Below, piece by piece: positions 10,338-20,894 of a stretch of 36,546 bases of DNA. The stretch is from Phellopilus nigrolimitatus (lineage: Eukaryota > Basidiomycota > Agaricomycetes > Hymenochaetales > Hymenochaetaceae). The stretch spans positions 1-36,546 of the forward strand of contig JAJOHG010000257.1 in the NCBI GenBank assembly GCA_021029095.1, read 5' to 3'. Under the pieces are notes generated by a model. The model had not been told where the DNA came from, did not search any database, and saw nothing but the letters and a program-made list of their open reading frames with translations. Position 1 is the first letter of the stretch. The number at the start of each line of letters is the position of its first letter. The position numbers were made by a program, and so were the translations under genes.

Positions 10338-11670
10338 ACCCCCGTTCATTAAAAATGAACATCGAACGAACGAACCCGCGCGGAGCCCTCCCTTCTCGGC
10401 CCCCGCACCTCACGCAGGCCCCCCGTCTCCACGGCGAGCAGGGCCCGCAGGGCCGCCGCCCGCCGCGCGGGGTCGCGCGTGCGAGGCCTGTTTTCCGCGC
10501 AGCGTGCAGGGCCAACAGGGGCCGTCTCCGACTACGGATCCCGAGGATGTGCGTGTGCGGGATGCCTCCAGCTGGCGCGCGGGCACGGAGGCAGGGGCTC
10601 CTTCCGGTGCCGAGGGGCATGCTTCGGGACGCGCGGAAGCGCGGAACCTGCGGTGTGTCTTGGGACGACGCAACAAAAAGCGGAAGCGAATCTCTTGCAT
10701 CTCGGCATTGAAATACGGCGCTTCCGCGAGCCGCTCACACTTAGGAGACCGCGCTCGGTGCGGTTGACCGGTCCTTTCAGGCGCATATAGCTTCCTGGGT
10801 GCGCAGGAAGCAGGGGACGGAGTCTGCGCGCACGGTAGCCTGCTCCAGCCGCGAGCAGGCCGTCTGAGAGGATATATTCGAGGGGGAGGGAGGTAAGGGC
10901 CCGTCCTCGGTTTCCTACAGAAAGAAAAAAAAAAAACGGAATAAATATGTGCCAACGCCCCCGTACCGCTTCAACGCCGCTGTGCCTCCGCGTATGCCCG
11001 TGACGCTCTCACAGAAGGAAGACTCAGCCCCCCGGGCTTATTTGTCTCCTGCACGACCAAATCTTAAAATCGAACGCAATGTAGCAGCGAGGGGACGACG
11101 TCCGTTGCTGGCGCGGATCCCCCGGTATGCTAGCTGGTCCCCAAAATGGGCGCATTTGTGTTGGTATCTGCAGAGGACAGTATGTTGAGACTTGACAAAA
11201 GATGACCGAGCAGAGTCGGCGCTATGGAGGAGATCGCGCCTGCGCGGACGCAGTCGCCGTCCTCCGCGCACTGCATCCTCTTGAAATAGAGCTGCTCTCT
11301 ATCTCGGGCGCTAATCCAGATTGCACACAGCTCCTGACATACACAGCCCCGGGAACGCGGCTGGGAAAGGGCCCGGGCGGAAGGCGGCATAAGCTAGCGA
11401 GCAATATGTGGCGCTAGAGCGACGTAAGTAGAGCACCAGACAGGGGGGCAGAAACAGGCTGATCCGGAGAGTTCTTGAGATGGACAGATGGAAGGAAGAT
11501 AGCCAGCGCCGCGACTGCGCCAAAGAACTGACAAGGTTTTGTGAAAACGCTGTAAGCATGCCGAAGCGGCGTAGAGAGGCTTCGCCAGGTCCAATGCTGC
11601 GAAGGCATGCAAGTTGCAGGGGAACCGAGCCTTGCTTCCGGGCTGCACGCATTACTTGAAGCCTGAGCAA

Positions 11671-12283
11671 TTATGAAGACGCTGGTGCAATAGCCTTGAT
11701 ACCCGTTGCCCCGTTCCAGGCTGAAGATGATCGTGTTCGCGCAGTCGTGATAGCGCAGTCGTGATACTCCTCATCGCTAAATAACTCGAGAAGGAGTTCT
11801 TCGAGAGCCTCTTTTTTGAGCGCATCGACAGCTTCTTCGCAGAAGTCTTCATACGAGTGGTAATATCGAGACAGAGGATTCTTTAGAGTCGTCGGCTCAT
11901 CCAGAGCCGTCGACATGCCTCCGACCTGCTCTCCTAAAACGCTCCGAAGAATTCAGCCAAGTTGGGCGTCTGTCGAACGCCAAGCTTTCCAACTCCGGAA
12001 GCCTGGTTCGGATTTGCTCTTTCTCTAATGAGAGAGCTGAGGAGCTCACCTCAGCACACCACATCTCTATTCCAGTCTACTACTTGAGCAAAAGAATCTT
12101 CGCCTTTGAGATACTTGATGAGAGTTTCATGAAGTCGAAGAACCCGTCGATGCAGAAATCAGTCTTGCCGTGAGCTGAGACTTGTTCTCGCCACTTCGAA
12201 AAAAAATTCAACTTAGGGCACTCAAGCAAGCTCTCCCACGAGACAACTGCTTTCGCAAGTGAATGTCCTTCATTAAGCTGCAT
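11671..12283 (-). pseudogene. Possible decayed protein-coding sequence
   Basis: Two minus-strand ORF fragments, about 12283-12080 (contains SWESLLECPKLNFFSKWREQ) and 11916-11671 (contains YYHSYEDFCEEAVDALKKEA and LEELLLELFSDEEY), look protein-like but lie in different frames with stops between them. A 21-bp segment at 11767-11787 recurs with one mismatch on the other strand at 18304-18324 and 18390-18410. No family was recognised. It could equally be chance ORFs in repeat-derived DNA. Confidence 0.25.
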
Positions 12284-12529
12284 TGGTCGCTGCGCTGACG
12301 TTTGGAATGTCTGCCATGAAAGCTAGAGGGAACGGATAGCCTGGACTTCGCAAAGCACGCCGAGACTCCAGCCATCATTATGAGCTCCTGCTCTGAGAAC
12401 TAGCTGTTTTGTTTACATGTTAAACGACCGTTTATTGTTCCTTTAGATTGTTGTGTTTACACCTTTGGTTTGTGTGTAGATAATCAACGGCTAGAAAACA
12501 TCGGAGGGAGGAGCCCCATCCCGTTCGTT

Positions 12530-12539
12530 GTACATGTAC
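12530..12539. repeat. Palindrome GTACATGTAC, copy 4
   Basis: Exact copy, extending to TGTACATGTACA (12529-12540), in a stretch without a gene. Confidence 0.6.
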
Positions 12540-13530
12540 ACCAGATACACCGTCTGCAAGAAGAGGAGTACAGCCTCCAGCCTTACATCGTTGCCGGATC
12601 CCCGAAGACATACAGCATATCGCCGCATCGCCGTTATAATGGTAATATAAAAAAACGAAAACAGTCCGCCAAAGGGCCCGTATTTCGCCCGGATCGGATT
12701 AGCAACCACTGGCGCCGAGCGCCGGGCGCAGGCGGTGCATGCATCAGCGCTGCAAGGTACCGTCGCACCAAGGTCCGAGCCGGAGGACGGTGATGAGCGA
12801 GCAAGTGACCGCAGTTAAGCCGTAGCCCGAGTCGGGGGTGGCGCGCTGTCCCACAACAACCTACACTTACGTATGTCGGGTCCAGCCACATATTTCTACG
12901 CGATATTTTTAGATCGGCAAAGCCGTTATTAGCTCATTCAGGACGAGCGAGCGTTCAATAGCACAATCTACATCTATAATACATATGTATACATGAGCAG
13001 TCCGTACTTCCAGACGGAGCCATGGCGCAGTGTCCATGCTGGGCTATAAATAGTGTTCGTGCTACGGCGGCTCTTGAATATCGAATACGTAGTTGTCGAA
13101 TTCAGGCTAGGCGTGTATCCATGTATTCAGGGGCAGCTATTTGGGGCTTGGTTATCGATGGGTGCTGAAAACATGCGTGTACGTTAGCAGATAGCTTGAA
13201 CCCGACTATAGACAATAAAAAGTCACCTGTTGGCGATCTTTAGTTGGGTTGATAAGTGTCGGTATCGAGCACCGTCTGCTGAATAGTCATGGAGGCAGTT
13301 GACGTGGAGATGATGATAAGTGGTGAGATTGGGGGAGGAGCGGGTGGAGAGAGGAAGGACGTATGTGCATATTTAGCAAACGTTAGCCTCAACTCGGCTC
13401 AAGTAAACGTCCCGCGAAGGGGGTTCGCGAAGCGGCTAGGACTGGGAGCGCGCGATAACATAGCGAGAACAATTGGAGTTGGAATGCCGAGCCTCCGTCC
13501 CGGCCGGGCTGCGCTAATGCTGGCCATATC

Positions 13531-13553
13531 GTACATGTACATCGTACATGTAT
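13531..13553. repeat. Palindrome GTACATGTAC, copy 5 plus a near-copy
   Basis: Exact copy at 13531-13540, followed 3 bp later by GTACATGTAT at 13544-13553. This is the only tandem pair. Confidence 0.6.
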
Positions 13554-15574
13554 TTTCGTCCAAATGCACCAGGATGCCGACGCGCTGATGCGTTCGTGAG
13601 ATCCCAAATATTCCGCGAGATCTCGCCGCGCTGTATGCACCGGCCATCGAGAAGGACACAGCCATTCTTATTATCAAGTCCTCTCAACCGCCCGGTCCGC
13701 TGACACGCGGGCCCTTCCCAATCTGTCGATATGCCTTCTAAAAAAAGCAAGATCCGTCGGCATTACAGCAGAGCCCTGTCGATGTCGATCACCCAGGCCG
13801 GCCGCTCCGGGGGGGAGGGGGTGGACGGCGCCGGCACGCTCGATTCTAATTTCTCGGCGCACAGAGTTCAAACCCAGCCCACCCGCTGTCTGCAGTCACG
13901 ATGCGCGTGTGCGATGTGGAGTATCAAGGAACCAAGCAGTCGAGGGAAAGGAAGGGAAGGGAAGGCGCGAAAGCGCACGCTTTTTCATTAAAAAAAAAGA
14001 CGAAGCGTATTTCGTCATGAGTAACTGCCACCGCGCGCTGGCCGAAGCCGCTGCTGCACGCCGCGCGCTCGCCCGCGACACGTAAACGTAAACGCAGACG
14101 TTCCTTGCCAGCTAGCGCCGGCCGCGGGCTTCCGCAGCACACACCGGACACGCGGCGGCGGCGGGCTCGGAGGCCGCAGGGCTGCGGACATCAGCGGGGA
14201 GAGCATTTGGACGATACAGAGGGGGGGCCGCCTCGGCGGATGGCGAACAGCAACGGACTAGCCGTCCGACCGGAATCGAAACGGAAATGCATGCACTCGA
14301 TGCAACCGGCCATCATCGTGCGCGGCTTTCTCGGGGTAGAGCTGGACGTTGCGCCCGTACTGAAGCGGAAGGCCAGCTATCCACTCTTCAACCGCCCTGA
14401 TCAATTGACTGCGTCGCATTGCGGAAAAAATGGCGAAGACGAATGCAACAACGTGTACTTGCTATGTTCGCTGGTTCGAGCATGGAGAATGAAAGTAATG
14501 TCCGCAGAGTCTCCAAGAGTCTGTCCAACAATCTAAATATAGAGGGGCCGATTGCAGGTGTCGATCACGTCACAGACGCTATCAGCCTTAGCCACATCTG
14601 GCTCACTCCGACGTCTTGGAACGTCGGTGTGCCAGCTTGGCGCCCCATTGACAGCACAGGCAGGTCACTCACCAAGCCTTTCTAGGTGTGCATAATCCTC
14701 CCATCAGAGACCAATCACGTCGAGCCAGACAGACACCTGTCAGTTATTTATTATCTCGGTGTGAACTGCACAGTCGGCCGATATGGGCCGTGCTAACAAT
14801 TGCGGACGGGAAAAGTACACAGAAGCCCGGCGGTCCAAATCCGAGGAATGGGCTTGGGGTCCTTTTCTTGGAGGGAATTTCATTGAGAAATGCATTGACG
14901 AGTACACTGGACGTGAGGAGGTGCGGAATCACAAGAAGAAAGAGCTAGGTTCGGAAACAATTCTTATAGCCATTCGTGTATGAATGGCTTGAGGCGTATA
15001 ATGTGCAGCAACATCGGAAAAACTCGGCTCGGAAGTAGAAGTGGAAGCGGAAGAATCGGACAGCAGCAAACAGCGTAAGGAGCGTGAGGGTCGATTGACC
15101 GCAGGCAAGAAGAAAAAATCGGTGGAAAGCAGAGGTCGTTGAGAGGGGGGAGGGCGAGAATTTCGACAGATGAAGTACGAGTGCCGAACGAATCTTTTGT
15201 AATGGGAGGGAGGATAATGCGAGGAATGCAGCGCAAGAGACCAAAAGGGGTAGATGATACAGGCGAGAACCCATTGCGCAAGTATGACAGGCACAGGACA
15301 CTAGGAGGGAATAAGTCGGAGAAACGTGGAATACCAGAAAATAATGACGACGAGCAGCAGGAGCGAGAGAACGGCGATACACCAGCAGTGATGGTAAAAA
15401 GTACAACCTAGAAAAAGGAAGGGGCGAACGATCAGCGAAGAACTTTAAGTACACGACAATACATCCCGCTGAATTTGAAGGGAAAGGGGGAAAGTACGTA
15501 CACACACAAAACCCAACTAATCCACATACACGAATCCCAGAGAATGACGATTAATCCACCGAATATGCGAGACC

Positions 15575-16364
15575 TCAATTTGAGTTGCGCTTCCAATCTT
15601 TACTCGAGCCGCCCATGCCTCCTTGCTGGAATTGGAAGTGAAGTTCCACGGCGATCAGAAGATGGCGGCGGGGGGAATACTGAAAACTGAAAGGCACTCA
15701 CCGGAAGGGCCTCCCGTTTCCAATCCTTGCCAGATCCTCCCATATTTCCTTGCTGGTAGAGTTATAACAAATATATTGAACAAAGGTGCTGAAGAAGGAA
15801 AAGGATCGAAGAAAAGAGAATGAAACTCACTGGAAGAGGCGCAGCCTCCCGCTTCCAATCTTTTCCCGAACCACCCATGTTTCCCTGCTAATTGTTCAAG
15901 ACACAGGAGTGAGCCGATTTCCAATTATAAAAGCCTGAGAAAAGATGAGGGGGAACTCACAGGCAAGGCCTCCGGCCCACGTTTCCGATCCTTATCGAGG
16001 CCGCTTTGCTGATGATCGAGAGAAAAATACATATTATTCGAGGGGCGCCCCCAAAACCACTTTTCCTTAAAAGCTTACAGGCTCGCGCTTCCAGTCTTTG
16101 CTTGGACCACCCATGCCACCTTGCTGCATTCGAAAGTCAGCGGTGTCGAGCCTGCAGACAAGTTTTATTGCACTCACAGGCTCGGCGAACGCGACGCGCT
16201 TGGCGAGATTGTCATGCGCCGCGACCTGATCGGAGGATAGTAGTATGAGCGAGCCGGATATTATATGCTTAGCCACAGGTAGACAGACGTACAGGTACAG
16301 CGCAGACGAGGGCAAGGAGACCGAGAAGACAGGAAGTGAAGAATAACAGTTTTTGAGAAAGCAT
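15575..16364 (-). CDS. Secreted Kex2-processed repeat-peptide precursor, one Q...KDW unit per exon, 123 aa
   Basis: Not a recognised named gene. Seven exons: 16364-16293, 16225-16178, 16123-16079, 16008-15961, 15887-15831, 15752-15702 and 15625-15575. All introns are phase 0, 54-78 nt, with GTGAGT/GTAAGC/GTACGT donors and YAG acceptors. Exon 1 is exactly a signal peptide (MLSQKLLFFTSCLLGLLALV, then CAVP). Exon 2 is a pro-segment ending in KR and the spacer VAFAEP. Exons 3, 5, 6 and 7 encode 11-residue units QGGMGGPSKDW, QGNMGGSGKDW (twice) and QGGMGGSSKDW, each followed by KR. Exon 4 is a diverged unit, QSGLDKDRKR. Spacers after KR (EP, GPEALP, EAAPLP, EALP) are all X-A/X-P dipeptides. The protein ends KRNSN. 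No ATG lies between the TATA element and the start. The layout matches alpha-factor-type precursors, so secreted signalling peptides are inferred. Confidence 0.88.
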
Positions 16365-16588
16365 TGCAGGAGTGGAAGTAATAAATTGATAGAGACTTGA
16401 TGCCTAGCAGATGAGCTGAAGAGCACTGAAGTCGACAGTATCAGTATCTGGGAGGGATCTGTATTTCGGATCCTGAGAGATTTGTTCGAAGCGTATTGCT
16501 TGGGGAGAGGTTCGATATCGGAGGGCAAGGAGATATCGGGCAAGGAGCGTGTATGGCAGGGGAGGAGGAGTCGGTGTGGGAGTGGGGG

Positions 16589-16595
16589 TTATAAA
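16589..16595 (-). promoter_or_regulatory. TATA box of the Q...KDW precursor gene
   Basis: Minus-strand TTTATAA within CTCTTTATAACC, about 225 bp upstream of the start codon. It is followed by a CT-rich, ATG-free leader. Confidence 0.6.
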
Positions 16596-18303
16596 GAGGC
16601 CAGCGGAGCAGGAAGTTGGAAGTAGTCAAACCCAGCAAGGTGTGAGAGGATCAGGGCGCCGTGACCCGTGGCATGTATGTGCGACCCAGGTGCTCGGGCC
16701 CATATTGTACTTCACCTTCCATATTAGCTATTTATATTGTTTAGCTCGGGTTTAGCACCAAGTAGGTGCCGAGCGAGAGCTCTCTGACCTCAGTACTTGC
16801 TGTTGTGCTCGTCTTTCAAATCAGTTCTCGCCTCCCTTTCTCAGGCATCCGCGGATTGCTGCATGAATGGCGACATTATCATGTCGAAGCGAGCAGTGTC
16901 ATGGCCGCACACGGTCCATTTGACTTTAGTCCGACGTATCTCGGCTACTCGGCAAAAATATGCCGACATTGCAAATTCCCTTTCCTGGAATGCGCAAATC
17001 AGGAACTAAGCCCGCCGCCCAGTTATCCTTCCCGCAAGGACACAAACAAAAAAAGCGTCGTCGGGATACAGAACGATATATTCTGCTCAATTCACAACTC
17101 CAACCATCCCTCAAATTGCGATACAATAAAAGGCCACCGCGACCTCATCTCTCCGAGCCTGGTATGTACTCTCCGTAATTCAGCCATCACTGTCGCACAC
17201 TGGCAGGACCCGTCCCATCCTTTTTCTACTTGCTTCCTTCCGCTCAATCTTCGTGATTGTCATCTTCGCTGACCCGAGGCCTGCTTGTCTTCCTGCCATA
17301 GGCTCAGGCCATCCTAACAGGAACCTGCGTAAGGTGCCATCTCTGAAACTTGCCATCAGCATCAGTGTTTCGACGACAACTGCAGCGAGTCATCCGTCCT
17401 TTCATTGTCTTCTTTCTGCGCTTTTTGCTACGTACTTCCTATCCGGTTTCTCTGGATCTGAGCTGCTCTTGTCCACCCTATCGTTCGTGATCTACTATAT
17501 CCCGGACTGCAATCTTATCAAAATTTATTTTATAATTAGACGACCCTAAATTATCCTGCGTACAGATGTCTGCACCATGTGGGGGCTCGCATCAGCCTGG
17601 GCCGTATCTTTTCTATCCGGACAACACGGTCAGATTAGGCTCTGGCGGCCGTGTATCATCTGGTAGCATGCGTGCCCGTCTGTGCCGGCTCGTCAGAACG
17701 AGGACCCCTGTAATCGCAACTTCTCTGGCTCTCATATCGAGGCAGCGACTCGGTTGAGTCGAAGACCTGGCTCGGGTTCGGGCGTTTGCATCTCGTTGGA
17801 CGCCGTTACGCACGACAAAGGTGCAAGTAGTGTGCAGTTCGCTCTTGTGTTCGCAGCCGGCATCTTCCTGCTCCGAGGAGCTGCACGTCGTTGGGGATAC
17901 CATCGCCAACGCTTACCGGCTAGTACGCATGGAGTCACATGGTGCCCTCTGAGTAGGGAAAAAATAGGCACGTCTGTCTGTAGCTGAATCTACCAATCAG
18001 ACCTCTCCTGCAACCCCAAAATCGACGAGATATTAGGTGCCGGCCCTGCTCTATTACTCTTCTACGCTTCTACGGACTTTCTGGCGTCATGGCTCTGTTA
18101 ACAATCGTGGCGCAGACAGGCGCCTAATCCTGGTGCCCCGGCCCACCAGTCGATCTCTCGCGGGCCGTGCTGTTGCTTCACCTTCTGTCGCCATGTCCAG
18201 GTGTCATATTGTGGAGACTTAAGTCCAGGTTTAATCCGACCGCCAACCATTCCTCTTTCGCGGCATCGGATAAACTCCCAAGGCGTTTCAAGAACTCCTG
18301 TTC

Positions 18304-18410
18304 GAGTTATTTATCGATGAGGAGTGTCTTCGAACAATTTGCTCTCTCTTTAGAAAGGAGAGTGAATGGAGTAGACGATAACTGGATTTGAGTTATTTAT
18401 CGATGAGGAG
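18304..18410 (+). repeat. 21-bp direct repeat, period 86 bp
   Basis: GAGTTATTTATCGATGAGGAG is present at 18304-18324 and again at 18390-18410, and with one mismatch on the opposite strand at 11767-11787. In one frame each copy reads ELFIDEE, against ELFSDEE at 11.7 kb. Confidence 0.7.
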
Positions 18411-20177
18411 CACTATCCCAGAACTTGAGCAGATATCTGGAATCAACCGAGTCTGTGCGTTCGAGATGTACCGTTGAAGCCAGAAATTTATTTCTGTTCA
18501 ATTATGTAGAACAACGACAAGAATATTCGAAGAGCTTGCAGACCGCGCTTCGCAATCCGGCACGAACGCACGCGTACTTTGAAAATTCAAACCGCGATAA
18601 TCTCAATTTTCCCTCTGCCTCAAAAATATCCCATCAATGAAGCGGCATGCAGGCCTGTCGCACGCGATGCGGGCTTTGGATTCCTGGCTCGATCTTATTA
18701 CTGTTGTCATTCTCTGCTGCTGGCGCTTGCTTTTTCTCCCATGGAAAAACTTGCCAAACTCAAGAACAGGGGCCTGGAGATATGTAGGATGGAAGACACC
18801 ACAGATGCCCTTAGTTTATTTTACTTTTACAGTCGTAGGTAAGGCGCTTCGAATCAAAGGCAGTTTGTTGTTAAGCCACGAAATATTCTCTCCGTTTTTC
18901 CGGTCTGCCCGAGCTACGACGTGATCGCTACTCCCATGTGGTGACTTCCCTTCACGACCGTCGATCCCCCGTGTCTTTCTTTCTCTCACGAGGCCTCGGG
19001 CATCTAATTTCGTCCTATTTCTTCATGTGTGCCGGCCCTGCGCCCTTCATTATGGCGGGTTCTCGAGATCTTCTCCTGCTCATGTGCACATATGCATGGA
19101 ACTGACGCCGCTACGTTAACGGTAACTAAAGGAGGAGACGTAGGCACAGTTGGCATGGAAACATCTGCAGGATGCCGCGCTCTGTCGTTCGTTCAAATCA
19201 CCTTCCTGTCATGATTCTCCAGGCCGGGCTTCTTGTTACAAGCGCCAGTGTACAATGATACAACAACTCCCGCCAATTAGATGGACCTACCTGCGACTCC
19301 TTCGCGGGTTCTTCTTGCTTTCGAGTACGAATGTTGGAAAGGACCCATATTTCTGACTATCTTGGCCCGGCTTGCCGATTCGTAGTGCTGCCACAGGCCG
19401 CGCGAGTTTTCAGGTCCTTTTATTTGTTAGATCCTCGTCAGCATCTCGTATGCAATAAAACATGAATTAAAGTTAGGTCTGCTCTCTCTAGTCCGAATGA
19501 ATGTGTGCGTCAGCATTTCAGGAGAAGATACTCATACTCTTGATTCCAGAGCCCTCGCCTTTCCATCTGTGGTGCTCCGGGGCGGCGGCAATGGGCGGAA
19601 CTATACTTCAACTGAACGCCTCATGGAGAATAATTCGAAATTGTCTGTAAACGAGAGGGGAACTGGCGGCTCCAGCGCATTTTCGTTAGGCCCAAGATTG
19701 AGTCATATGTCTTACAAGGCTATGAGCAGACGGGTACTGATCCGATATCTTAGGCTCATTCGTAGGTTAGTGGCATCATGTAAAAATACAAAGACCGGTC
19801 GAAACATAAGATACATGACGCTATCCGCCCAATAACTCCAAACACGATCATCAAGGAGAAGGCCGAAAAAACCCTTCGTGAGCTATAGACGTCCTAGCGA
19901 CGTCCTAGCCCGGACAGCTCGCGTTTGAATAATCCTTGGATGACGCAACTCTGGCATGTTTGCAAAGACTCCAAGTAGCGATTGTGATCTTCGAATTGAG
20001 CTTAGCTTACAATAAATCATACTTAGGAGATATCATGTCACCGCGTCGATGTCAAAGACATGTACAGCACCTGTCTCAATGTCAGTTTCATAGTATGTAA
20101 TGATGTAGGCAGTCGGGTTCTGAGGCTTTTGCAAGATGTTTTGTGTCTACGGTTGCTTTCGAGTTGCGCCTCCTTGT

Positions 20178-20187
20178 GTACATGTAC
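20178..20187. repeat. Palindrome GTACATGTAC, copy 6
   Basis: Exact copy in the gene-poor stretch downstream of the Myb gene. Confidence 0.6.
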
Positions 20188-20894
20188 ATAACCCGAAAGG
20201 AAGCGCGTTACGGTTTGCGCATGTTAGATAAGCGATCGACGCGTCGATCAGGCACTTGCTCATCCTCGAGACCCTGGAAACCTGCAGGGACAGCAGAGAG
20301 TAATCGTATTATACGCTTTCCGCATTCTCCACCAGAGAAACAAGATCAGAAAAAACACTCTCGTGCTTTCGAAAAAAATCATCCCTATATTGAAGATAGC
20401 ATACAATGTGCCTGCAGGCTCGGCACTTCGTGTAGACCACATTCTTTATTTTCTGTTCAACTCATTCTTTGACCGCCTTCTCGACCCTCAGGTTGTTCCT
20501 GGAATGCATGTCGGCTGCGTTGTTATGCACATCGACCCGGAGATCCCTGGGAGTTCAGGCCTGAGAACATTTCACAACTTCGTCTGCTCTCGCCTCAGCA
20601 ATTGACTCCTTCATAATCTAGGCTCTCGGCCCGCGTGCACCGGGACGCCGCTGTGAGAAATTTCCACCTGCTTCCATCTGTATGTGTGCCTCCACTTGCA
20701 TTGAGCATGCGACTGGGTGTAAAGAACGACTAACGTGACTGAGAAAAGGGTATGGGCAAATTGTACATTTGGATTAGCCACACATTCTTCCTTCCTTAAT
20801 CAGACGAGGGTAATGAAGCACACCATCTAAGATAGCAGAAACGGTGCCGGTGTCTCCAGGTAATGATACACGATCAGACCGAAGGATAAAATAT

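Larger units (their letters stand above)
9617..15574. other. About 6 kb with no confident gene between the two peptide-precursor genes
   Basis: Many short ORFs on both strands, none with a recognised domain, signal peptide plus repeats, or consistent intron set. It holds a (TTAA)n tract, four exact GTACATGTAC palindromes (10.3, 12.5, 13.5 kb and one near-copy), an inverted repeat at 10344-10360, and a possible decayed gene at 11.7-12.3 kb. No tRNA-like or rRNA-like sequence was recognised. Confidence 0.55.
16597..20894. other. 4.3 kb with no confident gene
   Basis: AT-richer than the flanks. ORFs are short and featureless. It contains the repeated 21-bp motif at 18.3-18.4 kb, a 13-bp repeat GTGCCGGCCCTGC (about 18037 and 19029) and a GTACATGTAC copy at 20178. 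It may be decayed repeat DNA; no transposase, integrase or reverse transcriptase remnant was recognised. Confidence 0.5.

Noticed and set aside
13860..13880. GTTCAAA-like sequence resembling a tRNA T-loop
   Set aside because: The flanking bases do not pair as a T-stem, and no acceptor, D or anticodon arms can be placed.
14929..15505. 186-aa Ser/Phe/Leu-rich minus-strand ORF downstream of the Q...KDW gene
   Set aside because: Pyrimidine-rich DNA gives hydrophobic frames by composition. It has no signal-peptide-plus-repeat pattern or domain and probably includes 3' UTR.
16067..16543. 158-aa ORF covering part of the Q...KDW gene
   Set aside because: Reads through introns 1 and 2 and includes the leader. 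The spliced seven-exon model explains the repeats and the signal peptide far better.
20363..20605. 80-aa + strand ORF with a protein-like look (YNVPAGSALRVDHILYFLFN)
   Set aside because: No family recognised, no plausible promoter or splice context, and isolated in a gene-poor stretch.
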